64,000 nt of DNA from Scolanthus callimorphus (GCA_033964015.1 CM066924.1:10690625-10754624); one strand, 5' to 3'; positions 12,080 to 21,053 are shown, counted from the first letter of the stretch. Numbers and translations are program-made. The notes: generated by a model from the sequence alone, not told the origin.

Positions 12080-12545
12080 TCGAAACATGATAGTTGTACT
12101 ATATGCCTTCAGTAGCACACTGCAGAATATCCAACACGTGACTTGTATTTTTAGTATACACATACGAGACTTCAGGCGATTAACAAGTGGGATATATGCT
12201 AGTTATACAATGCTTTCGAGTGGTATACTGCAGAATATCTTACGCGTCTCTCGTGTTTTTTGGTATGCTTTAAAAAATATAAGAGACAAGTGGGATATCC
12301 TGCACTATGACACGAGACGAGACTTCGCCTCGGGAAACATCGAGATTCTCGGGGGAAAAAACTCGCTGTTTCCCTCGGGAGCAGTCATTAAGTGTATAAT
12401 ATACCACAAGAAATCATTGTATAACTATTGTATAACACGCAGCAGAAAATTTAAAGCAACGTTGTACGTAAACACAGTGCACGATGAGAAGGTTGAGTGG
12501 AACATACAGAACATACAACGCCATTCCTGCATTCTGATTAAATAG
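12080..12545. repeat. Dispersed repeat, related copy at 61960-62260
   Basis: Blocks with ATACAATGCTTTCRAGT, a GTATAC-containing inverted motif, and AACACAGTGCAYGATRAGAAGG recur in the same order at 61960-62260. The copies are strongly diverged. No reading frame is convincing. It lies at the right end of the TIR transposon. Confidence 0.6.
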
Positions 12546-12702
12546 TGTACCAGACCCGTTTAATCAGAAACTTATAGGTAGATCATGCAATGTGTTCTAA
12601 AACTTCTCTTTACCTTCATGTTGGCTTGACTGGGTGACCAAGCCTTGGTTTTCAAACTTGGTTTTGCTTCAAAATCTGACCCATATGATACCTCGGTTTA
12701 GG

Positions 12703-13608
12703 TCAACTTTTAGGTGTTGCGTGACACGGGCCTTCTGCTCTTAATTTACTAATTTATCGGTACTCTTTCAATGTCTATGTTCAAAAAACGTCCTCTGAGA
12801 AGTTCGAGCAGCCCAGAAAAAGGATAAAAAGAGAGCAACATCACGTACAAGTGCTCTATTTGCCGATAAAGTCATAGAAAGTTGTGTTCTAATGCTTTTA
12901 TGATATAGCGGGGGATAACCATTATTTTATCGGTGTAATAGAGCATAGATTTAGAGCAATCAGAGCGCGCGTTATATAGTAGCTATATTATAATTGCAAT
13001 TATGGAATAGATCTCGCCATATCCAATAGTGTTCAGTATATCGAAATCTATCACTGTTCCAAATTTCATGCTTTTATCACAAAGTGAACAATTCGTATCA
13101 AATTTGGCACCATTCTGCCGGACTATTACTGGGACATCAATTTATACTTGTGGGAATGCGTACAAAAAAGACGGCTAATAACCGTAATCCAAGTCCGTAT
13201 GTGCACTCGGCATTTTAGATCATGTGTTTGCCGGATGAGACTCGTTACTAGGACCACCATTAAGACTTACGGAAAATTGTTTTAAACTTTACGACTTACA
13301 AGAGTTGCCATGATAACACTGTTTCCTTTAGGTGCTAAGTGTGTTAGGGGATGCGTTTTGAGTTTCAATTTCTTGATGGGACCTCAATTTACACTTGCTT
13401 GAGTGCATGCAATACTAGACGGCTAATAGGTGCTCAGCGTCTAAGCGGATGCGTTTGGAGTATGAAACTTGTTATTGGGACCCCAATTTAGACTTCCAGG
13501 AGTTCGTACAGCACGGGAGGGCTATAACCGCTGAGACGCTGAGCACACATGCGGCCTTAAATTGCCGTTATTAGCCCTCCCGTAGTGTACGCACTCATTT
13601 AAGTCTAA
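12703..13608. repeat. Gypsy-associated non-coding repeat, with ~115-bp degenerate units
   Basis: Positions 12703-12930 match 46711-46930 and 12930-13603 match 48207-48840, both closely. The second half is internally repetitive. Variants of CCAATTTAGACTTCC-GGAGT, GCACTC/GCATGC, GACGGCTAATA and GCTGAGCAC recur about every 110-120 bp. No gene is seen. It joins directly to the LTR/leader segment in the other copy, so it was originally continuous with 1577-1732. Confidence 0.75.
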
Positions 13609-14529
13609 ATTGACACGCTGGGCTGGCAAGTAATCAAATGCCGCCATGACGGTATTGAACGGCGTCTGAACTTTACGGAACTTAAACCAGGGGACAGAGT
13701 CCTCGTTCGTAACCTGACCCCACGCGTCGGGCCAGGAAAACTACGCGCACACTGGGAAGATACTGTACATGTGGTTGTAAGTCGCAAGGAGGGGGGACCA
13801 GTGTATGTTGTGAAGCGTGAGGACCAGACTGGCAAGGAACGGGTACTACATCGGAACTTGCTTTTCCCTTGTGAGTACCTCCAGGATGCAGCACCCGCTC
13901 GCAAACCACCAGCACGTAGGAGGCGCATGCGTACTCGAAGGCAACCTGCGGGGATGACAGAAAGCAGCACGGAGAGCAGCGACACTGACGAATCAGGCGG
14001 ACTCATCGAGGTGGTCCCACGTCAAGGAGCTGTTGAGGGAGGGGAGAGTACAGCTGGGAGTGTCAGTGAGGAGAGCGCCATAGCAGAGGACGAGGGTGAA
14101 GCAGCACTTGTCATAGCACCTGCAGATGGCGATGCTGGGAGTGTCAGTGAGGAAAGCGCCATAGCAGAGGACAAGGGTGAAGCAGCACTTGTCATAGCAC
14201 CTGCAGATGGCGATGAGACTCTAAATGAGGAACCAGCAGATGTTTACGATGTGGGACATGGATCGGCGATAGACGATGGTGAAGAGGAACCAGAACAGGC
14301 TGGCCGTCCTCGACGTGTGCGAGCACCACCTGTTCGGTTAGGATATGACGGGTATGGGAATCAAGTGCTCGTCCAAGCTATGCATCCATCAGAATACGAT
14401 CAGGGGTATGCAAGTTCTACACCCTCAGTCTTCACGCCGTGGCACTATAACACACAGCCATTCTTCATGATTCCCTGGCAGAGCCCATATCAACCAACTT
14501 GGCAGGCGCCATATCAACCAGCATATTGA
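13609..14529 (+). pseudogene. Ty3/gypsy Pol, integrase C-terminal part
   Basis: The frame is open from just after a TAA at 13606. It contains the integrase C-terminal fold signature GDRVLVRNLTPRVGPGKL, then WEDTVHVVV and VLHRNLLFPC, typical of metazoan gypsy Pol ends. After it come a basic stretch, an acidic tail with a perfect-frame 81-bp (27-residue) tandem duplication at 14053-14214, and a Pro/Tyr/Gln-rich end. The protease, RT, RNase H and integrase catalytic core are absent, so this is a remnant. It is immediately preceded by the non-coding repeat. Confidence 0.85.
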
Positions 14530-14942
14530 CATATATAGGAACATATTCATTTTCGCTGATTTTATAGAACATTTAATGAACACTGAGAGACATTATTTTG
14601 CTAATTGTTGTTGTATACTTAAAAAAAAATTAGGCAAGTTTGTATTATTTCCCATTTCGCGTAAATGTGCTCGGCACAACGCAACAGAGGTGTAATGGCA
14701 CCTGTTACCACAAGAAGGCGGATGAGATGTTTGAGATTGACCGTCGGGATAGCTAGGTAGGCAAGCGGCATTAGGGATGGGCCAGGTGGGACTGATCACC
14801 CCACTTACCACCAACAGAGATGCGCGCATGGTCTAGTTTTCTATACGTGGAACAAGAACTCACAGATAGTGCTGGCTTTTAAAAGCAGGGGAGAGTGTGA
14901 GGTATTGAATTTACACACACGCCGGATGCGTGTCTTGTTATG
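14530..14942 (+). repeat. Gypsy 3' untranslated region, polypurine tract and start of 3' LTR
   Basis: A purine-rich AAAAGCAGGGGAGA (14881-14894) precedes TGTGAGG (14896), the usual arrangement of a polypurine tract and LTR start. The LTR is cut 47 bp later by the Polinton. Nothing coding is seen at 14530-14880. Confidence 0.55.
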
Positions 14943-15787
14943 AGTAGTATATAGGGTGGATCTACGCCTCAAACCACGTGGTCGGGATCGAGAACAGCAC
15001 TTTATACGCCCCACTTTATACGCCCCACTTTATACGCCCCACTTTATACGCCCCACTTTATACGTCTCACATTTATACGTCTCAGATTTATACGTCTCAG
15101 ATTTATACGTCTCACATTTATACGTCTCAGATTTATACGTCTCACTTTATACGTCTCACTTTATACGTCTCACTTTATACGCCCCACTTTATACGCCCCA
15201 CTTTATAGGACAACTGTTCAAGAGGCCATGTATGATGTAGAGCATGGATGTAGTGCAATCTAACGAGGAATTTGTTCTCAACGGTCAGTTGCACGTGATA
15301 CGAGCACGTACACCCCGTGGTGGTCATGGTTGATATGATGATGATGATGATTAAGTAGGACTTAAGTAAGCCCTCCCACACTTGGGATCTAGTACAGCAA
15401 TTTGAGTACAGCAATTTGAGTACAGCACTTTTGAGTACAGCAATTTGAGTACAGCAATTTGAGAACAGCAATTTGAGAACAGCAATTTGAGAACAGCAAT
15501 TTATGGCCAGCAATTTATGGCCAGCATTTATGGCCAGCAATTTATGGCCAGCAATTTATGGCCAGCAATTTATGGCCAGCAATTATGGCCAGCAATTTAT
15601 GGCCAGCAATTTATGGCCAACAATTTATGGCCAGCATTTATGGCCAGCATTTATGGCCAGCAATTTATGGCCAGCAATTTATGGCCAGCACTTATGGCCA
15701 GCACTTATGGCCAGCAATTTATGGCCAGCAATTTATGACCAGCAATTTATCTATAAAAGCTGGCGTGTGAGCGATGTCAGGTATTCA
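14943..15787 (+). repeat. Left TIR of the Polinton
   Basis: The order is a unique end (14943-14998), a minisatellite of ACTTTATACGYCYC units (14999-15205), a polB-derived segment (15206-15353), a minisatellite of GAGTACAGCAATTT units (about 15393-15490), and one of ATGGCCAGCAATTT units (15493-15745). It closes with TATAAAAG and GGTATTCA. Length is 845 bp, shorter than the right TIR because of repeat-number differences. Confidence 0.95.
15206..15353 (+). repeat. polB-derived segment in left TIR
   Basis: It matches two separate pieces of the element's own polB (about 17474-17513 and 17672-17783) joined together, with about 157 bp between them missing and a further 6-bp gap. It ends in a GATGATGAT run as in polB. 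The reading frame is closed by stops, so it is not expressed as protein. The same chimeric segment is in the right TIR at 30427-30572. Confidence 0.9.
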
Positions 15788-15790
15788 GTT
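15752..15790 (+). promoter_or_regulatory. TATA box and TCAGTT initiator-like site at TIR inner edge
   Basis: TATAAAAG (15752-15759) is followed by TCAGTT (15785-15790). The TIR ends inside the motif: TCA is TIR sequence and GTT is unique sequence. The first gene starts at 15809. Spacing (35 bp from the TATA start to the A) is slightly longer than the other sites in this element. Confidence 0.5.
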
Positions 15791-15808
15791 GCCAGAGGTT
15801 ATAGAGTA

Positions 15809-16156
15809 ATGAAGTGTTTTTGTGATTACGAAGCAAAGCAAGTAGGAGACGTGTACAAGTGTGGTTGTCCTTTGGATTATTCGAAGAAGGTGATTGGTTG
15901 TCATTTTTACTTTACGGCATCGGACGCTAAAGCTGTACGAGAAGCTATTCCTGAAGGCACATCGCTGAGTGTGTTTCCAACGTGTGACCACGACTTGATT
16001 TGTCGCGTTGGTGTCGGGAAGAGAGACTGGAACGAAGGTCGTGTGTATTTTGCTTGTGACGTCCGTGCTCCAAATCCCAAGTGTGATTCGTTTCTTTGGG
16101 CTGAAGAACCCAAGAAGAAGCGCCAGAAAGTATGGAACCCGAAGCAAAAAAGTTAG
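15809..16156 (+). CDS. GRF-type zinc-finger protein
   Basis: The first ATG after the TIR promoter (15809) opens 115 codons. Upstream the same frame is only TIR minisatellite, so the longer frame is not used as the start. Cys-rich pairs (CFCDYE, YKCGCP) precede a GRF-like finger containing WNEGRVYFAC and KCDSFLWAEE; the tail is Lys/Arg rich (KKKRQKVWNPKQK). GRF fingers in other proteins bind single-stranded DNA or RNA-DNA structures, so a replication or nucleic-acid accessory role is plausible (inference). Its last 25 bp overlap the next gene. I do not know it as a standard Polinton gene. Confidence 0.65.
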   Translation: MKCFCDYEAKQVGDVYKCGCPLDYSKKVIGCHFYFTASDAKAVREAIPEGTSLSVFPTCDHDLICRVGVGKRDWNEGRVYFACDVRAPNPKCDSFLWAEEPKKKRQKVWNPKQKS

Positions 16157-16602
16157 ATGATGATGAGCAAGCGGATATGGATGTGTTGGATTCTTATTCG
16201 ATCATGGAACTGTTGGACGAATTTGTAGTATCCATGATATGGGAAGGAATGCATCGTAAAAGGAATGTGGACTGTGAAGGATGTAAAGTGGACCATCCCA
16301 GTCAGAATCGTCATCAGTGTTTGAGGTTGAACGGGGACGATCTATGGCCAGAGTATTACAATGTGGTTCGTGATATGTTTGGCAATTCCATGGAGAAGGT
16401 CTGGGAAGGAGTGAAAAAGTCGTCGGCTGGCATTAAAGTCACGATTCAAGAAAATTGGCGTCGCTACATCGAAGGCGAATTGGAATTCCTTGGCGAAATG
16501 AAAGCAAAGGACCTGTTTAGCGAGTTGTTTTCTCCTCACACGGCTGCTATTGCGAAAGCAGCCGAGGAGACATGTATTGAAGTGTTTAATAAGGACGATT
16601 AA
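16132..16602 (+). CDS. Conserved small protein with CxxC-HPSQ-HxC motif
   Basis: This is a 156-codon protein, acidic at the N-terminus, with CEGCKVDHPSQNRHQC at about residues 49-64, a probable zinc-binding motif. Similar Cys/His-HPSQ proteins occur in Polinton-like elements and cnidarian genomes as far as I recall; the function is unknown. The C-terminal half is predicted helical (WEGVKKSSAG, AKDLFSELF). It overlaps the GRF gene in another frame, so the two may be co-transcribed. AATAAA-type signals follow at about 16652. Confidence 0.6.
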   Translation: MEPEAKKLDDDEQADMDVLDSYSIMELLDEFVVSMIWEGMHRKRNVDCEGCKVDHPSQNRHQCLRLNGDDLWPEYYNVVRDMFGNSMEKVWEGVKKSSAGIKVTIQENWRRYIEGELEFLGEMKAKDLFSELFSPHTAAIAKAAEETCIEVFNKDD

Positions 16603-16912
16603 GAACATTTGAACATTTTATTAAGTATAAGTTGTAATACAAAGGAGTATTAATAAAAAGTGTTCTTCTCAAATGTTTTTTTTTTTTATCGCCGAAATAG
16701 GCGATTAAACATAGTAGAGAGTCGTTCATGTCGATGGCGGCGACGACGAGGAGGATAATCATAATTCAGTAGTATCATCATCCGTAGCATTCCTACCTAC
16801 GGAGAAAAACAGAGTTCATCAGATGCCATCATATGTGATTGACCATTCGGATTCTGGTAGTACATCTGTATAGAGGACAGTCCCTTCTGGACATGCAGTT
16901 ACCACTGGGATT
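16603..16912. other. Intergenic region between the small genes and polB
   Basis: It holds AATAAAAAG (16651) as a likely polyadenylation signal, a T-run, a short ATCGCCGAAATAGGCGAT hairpin (16689-16706) and the polB promoter-like site. No gene is seen. Confidence 0.5.
16869..16900 (+). promoter_or_regulatory. Weak TATA plus GCAGTT site upstream of polB
   Basis: TATAGAG (16869) is followed by GCAGTT (16895-16900), with 28 bp from the TATA start to the A. It is a weaker match to the element's TATA/TCAGTT pattern, 13 bp before the chosen polB ATG. Confidence 0.35.
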
Positions 16913-19900
16913 TTGACATTAATCACTTTTAAAAAATATTGGATTCTACAAGACGATGGTGACGTCGATATGACACAAAGTGTCGAAGAGCTCTTTGAGC
17001 GGCATTTGAATGACCAACCACCACCACCACCACAACCGTCGTCACCACAAGTGGAAGTAGTAGAGGAAGGATTTGTTGATGATTTTATCGCTTGGATGAT
17101 GCAAGACGATGTGGATATGGCAAAAAGTTTTGAAGAGCTATATCAACAGTATTCGGATATGACGGCCCATAGGCCACAAACACCAGGGCCATCACCACCA
17201 CCGTCACCGCCCCAAGATGTTGACAATCAACCACTGCCATCACCACCATCACAGGCAATACCGTCACCACCACCACCACCACCATCACCACAAGATGTTG
17301 ACAATCAAATTGGAAGAGGTGTCAAGCGTACCCATGATGAGCAAGAGGAGGAAGAGGAGGAGGAGGAGGAGGATGGTATTTCGTACCAATTGAATGAAGT
17401 CCACACTCGTCATTCGCGTAAGATGAAAACCGATTGTTCTGATTATGATTTAAACATCAATCTTCCTTTACGGTCAACTGTCCAAGAGGCCATGCAAGAT
17501 GTAGAGCGTGTTCTTGACAAAGTGCTAGAAGAAACGCTAGAAGGTGTGCCTAACAAGGACTTTGCTCGCGTGACCTTGAATGCTCCAGCTCTGAAGAATC
17601 CCATATCGTTACCGTTTATGCTACGGGAACAGTTGACACCGCAAAGGATTATGGGACAGATTGAAACCATTGTGCAATCTAACGAGGAATTTGTTCTCAA
17701 TGGACAGTTTCAGTTGCACGTGATACGAGCACGTACACCCCGTGGTGGTCATGGTGGATATGATGATGATGATGATGATGATTACTATACTACTGATGAT
17801 GATGATGATGATGATGATGATGACGATGACGACGATGTCCCAGCTGGTGAGAAGAAGAAAAAGCACTCTAAGAAGAATAGGAGGAGCTTGGATTGTGCGG
17901 ATGCGGAGACATGGGCAAAGATGAAGAGATCTATTATACCAGTACATAATCAGGATAAGCTTTGTGCGGCCCGTGCGATCGTGATTGGAATCGCCTTCCA
18001 TACCGGAACAACACAGCAGTATAGGAATATGTATAAACAGTGGCCAAGAAACAGCGATAATCTCACTCAGCTTAAAAAAGCGAAAGAGTTGCACCAGCAA
18101 GCTGGCGTCCCTGAAGAAGCGTGTGGTATCGAAGAACTGAAAAAGTTCCAAACGTATTTGGCTCCACAAGGGTTTAAGCTCTACCTCGTGTCCAGAGAAT
18201 ATTCGAATGGTATTATTTGGCAAGGTGCTTTGGAGGAGGATCCTAAATATCACTTGTACTTGTACCTTGATGGAAACCATTACCAGTTTATCACTAAAAT
18301 GAAAGGTTTCCTGGGAAGAAACAACTTCTGTATCAAATGTAACAAGGGCTACTCAGATCCAGCCAAGCACAAATGCAATAGCCGATGTCGTGCTTGTGGT
18401 GAAGAGAACTGTTCTCCTCCGAGTCCACCAGATGATGATACCAAACGATGGAACTGGCGACATTGTGCCGACTGTCACCGTTACTTCCGTACCCAACAAT
18501 GTTTTGACAACCATCGTCGCGTGAAAAAGCATGGTCCCGCGAATAATCGGAAGGAATGGTCGCAGTGTCAGAAGATACACAAGTGTGAAGAATGTCTTAC
18601 GAGGTTTGATGTCTTAGACAAGAGACGGGAAGGCAAACCTCACAAGTGTGGTGAATACGTGTGTCACGTCTGCAAAAAGATGGTCGACAAGGACCACTTA
18701 TGTTATGTTCCCGTAGGAGCAGCAGCAGTGACAGGACGGAAGAAGAACGAGGAGGAGGAACAGTTGCGGCTCATAATCTTTGATTTTGAGGCTCAACCCC
18801 TGGGCACGCAACATAGGGTCAATTTTGTGGGTGTCCAGAAACTGTGTGAGGACTGTCGTGATCTTCCCTTAGACTCACATCCTAATTGTGACACGTGCGG
18901 ATTGCGTAAACGTGGTTTCCAAGGGGAACAAGCTCTGGACGAGTTTTGTCAATGGTTGTCAAGAGAGTCTCTTGTAAGAGCTCCCTTGGAGTCCTGATTG
19001 ACGACAGACTCAGCTGGAAAACTCAAATCGATAAGATTATTTCAAAAATTTCGAATGCTTTAAAGGTCATCCGCAGGGTGCGGCGTTTTGTACCACAGTA
19101 TACAGTCATTGATATTTATAATTCCCTTGTTCTTCCCCACTTTGATTATTGTTCTTCCGTTTGGGGTAGCTGTGGGTTGGTTCTAAAGGATAAACTTCAA
19201 AAACTGCAGAACCGTGCGGCTCGTATCATAGCATATGCACCATATGACGCCGCAGCCTCGGATGTCCTGAATCACCTTAATTGGGAAACTCTCGAGCAAA
19301 GAAGACTGCGCTTCGACTCAACCTTAATGTACAAAGTGACTAACGGGCTTACACCTCCCTATCTATCGGAGCTTTTTTCCAAAACGTCCGAACGTCATAG
19401 TTATGGTCTTAGGGGAACTGAGTACAATTTATCGCTACCTAAGCCTAACACTGAATTTAAGAAGCGCAGTTTTTCGTATCGTGGAGCTGCAGTTTGGAAC
19501 TCCCTCAATAACAATATCAGGGAGGCTCCTTCTGTTTCTTCCTTCCGTTTTCGTTTTTACCAATAGACTTCTTTTCCGTTTTCATGATTTTTGGGGTGGG
19601 TTGTATATAATGGGTGGGTTGTTTGGGGTATTTAATCACACGGCTTGCTTGTAAAACAGTATTTTTATATATTTTTAACTGAATGTAACTACCGTGTTTA
19701 AATAAATTATATTTGTTTGGTGGAAGCAATGCAGGATAAACGTGTTTGGCACACAACTTTAAAGGGTACGATTCCTATCCTATCTTGGAGTACTTGTTCA
19801 AGAATGCATTCAAGCCTACTGTTATTTTTAATGGAGGAAAGATCATGATGCTTGGACTCCCAGATCTCAAGATCAGTATGAAGTGCACGTTGAATTATCT

Positions 19901-20568
19901 CCAGATGGCATTGCGTCAACTTCCCAAAGCTATGGGCTTTGATCAAGAGGTGCGCAAAGGTGACTTTCCACATTTCTTCAACACCCCAGAGAACCAAACG
20001 TACGTGGGACCTATGCCTGATCTCAAGTACTATGGCATTGAAAACATGACGAAGAAAGATGCTGATGCGTTACGCACGTGGTACGAGAACGAAGTCGCAC
20101 GTGGGGCTGTGTTCAATTTCCAAGAAGAACTGGCGTCTTATTGTCATCAAGACGTTGAAGTGCTGAAGAAAGCTGTGTTGGCCTTAGACAAGCTTACCAT
20201 GGCAACGGGTGACGTCCATCCGTTTCACACGTCGGTCACCATTGCATCGTTGTGCAGTCTTATTTTGCGCACCAAATTTCTCAAGGCCAACACCGTTGCT
20301 GTGATTCCTGCTCAAGGATACCGTGGACGCGACGTGCACTCGCTCAAAGCATTGCAGTGGCTCGAGTACAGGCACATCACTGATGGAGTGCACATTCGTC
20401 GCGCTGGCACGAGCGAAGGGGAATTCAAGGTTGGACGGTACAAGGTCGACGGGTATGCCGAGAGTACTCATACCGTGTACCAATACCATGGATGTCTCTA
20501 TCACGGATGTCCCAAGTGCTACACGAAGGACACGAAGAATCCTTTCTCTGGCACTACTATGACTACTA
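16913..20568 (+). pseudogene. polB: Protein-primed family B DNA polymerase, exonuclease half only, split by a LINE
   Basis: The first part (16913-~18965) has Pro-rich and acidic N-terminal regions with a run of 14 Asp, then an OTU-like segment (DKLCAARA, GNHYQF), paired Cys/His clusters (CIKCNKGY, CRACGEENC) and exonuclease motif I (IFDFEAQ). A LINE fragment then interrupts the gene. The second part (~19736-20568) has Exo II (NFKGYDSYPIL), Exo III (YCHQDVEVL) and an HGCLYHGCPKCY segment. The palm motifs (SLYP, NSxYG, DTDS) are deleted; the frame runs into integrase sequence at about 20560-20570. It would replicate the element by protein priming if whole. The N-terminal start is uncertain; 16913 is the first in-frame ATG. 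Confidence 0.93.
18965..19735 (+). mobile_element. 5'-truncated LINE (CR1/L2-type) inside polB
   Basis: Only the C-terminal end of the LINE ORF2 is present: SSLGVLIDDRLSW, then LVLPHFDYCSSVWG, LQKLQNRAARII and the last stop near 19564. The remainder is 3' untranslated sequence ending about 19735. The order and wording of these motifs are those of the post-RT region of CR1/L2/Jockey-like LINEs. It is inserted in the same orientation as polB and breaks it between Exo I and Exo II. The remaining LINE frame is open, which suggests a fairly young insertion. Confidence 0.88.
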
Positions 20569-21025
20569 TCGAAGCATTCGTCGTGCCCCTGCTGACGTCA
20601 CGTTAGCCAATGCTCAAGACGTATGGCATACCTTGTACCAGAAGAAGGCTCAGAAGAAGAAGAAGCTAAAACCTAAATTTCAAGTGGGAGATTTAGTACG
20701 TATAAGTAAAGGCAAACACGTGTTTGCAAAAGGGTATTTACCCAACTGGACGGAAGAAGTGTTTACGATTGCCTATCGGATGACCGCCCGGGATCCCTAT
20801 GCGTATCGAATACGCGAATACGACGGTTCGTTGTTGGAAGGACAATTTTACGAACAAGAATTGCAAAAAGTCAGCATTGATGAACAAAAAGATGTCTTTC
20901 GTATCGACAAAATTGTCAAGAGCCGTGGGAAAGGACGTCAAGAAGAGTATTTGGTCCATTGGCGTGGCTGGCCTGACAAGTACGACAGTTGGATCCTAGC
21001 AAGTCAAGTGCATAAAATCGTGTGA
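20569..21025 (+). pseudogene. int: Polinton integrase, C-terminal domain with chromodomain
   Basis: Reading starts mid-protein at the deletion joint: YRSIRRAPADVTLANAQDVW is typical of the end of a retroviral-type integrase core. A basic KKAQKKKKLKPKF, the GDLVRISK fold and a C-terminal chromodomain (YLVHWRGWPDKYDSW) follow. The His-Cys zinc domain and the DDE catalytic core are missing. Integrases of this type insert Polintons with a 6-bp duplication, matching GTTATG here. The fusion to polB is out of frame. Confidence 0.9.
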
Positions 21026-21045
21026 TATACCATCAGACATCAGTT
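21011..21045 (+). promoter_or_regulatory. TATA-like box and TCAGTT, minor capsid gene
   Basis: CATAAAAT (21011-21018) and TCAGTT (21040-21045) have 31 bp from the box start to the A. The ATG is at 21054. The TATA-like box lies inside the end of the integrase frame. Confidence 0.6.
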
Positions 21046-21053
21046 GCCTCAGG

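Larger units (their letters stand above)
6349..12694. mobile_element. 6.3 kb TIR DNA transposon with 8-bp target duplication
   Basis: The left end begins GAGGTATCATAGG and the right end (12691-12694 outward) is its inverted partner, ending ATGATACCTC. The inverted match extends about 65 bp with some mismatches. GGTTTAGG flanks it on both sides (6341-6348 and 12695-12702). An 8-bp duplication fits hAT, P or Merlin-like elements, but the TIR start does not clearly match one, so the superfamily is left open. It contains a multi-exon gene and nested short elements. Confidence 0.8.

Noticed and set aside
1280..14942. Calling 1280-1646 and 14896-14942 the two LTRs of one gypsy copy
   Set aside because: The visible starts do not match; the pairing remains only a possibility.
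14999..15745. CRISPR array
   Set aside because: Units are directly tandem without unique spacers, and the context is a eukaryotic TIR.
15503..15808. Extension of the GRF protein upstream into the TIR
   Set aside because: The upstream frame is only minisatellite, and the TATA/TCAGTT site lies downstream of it, so the start at 15809 is preferred.
17621..18280. 219-codon minus-strand ORF opposite polB
   Set aside because: It is antisense to a clearly coding polB region; the Ile-rich run is the reverse of the GAT repeat.
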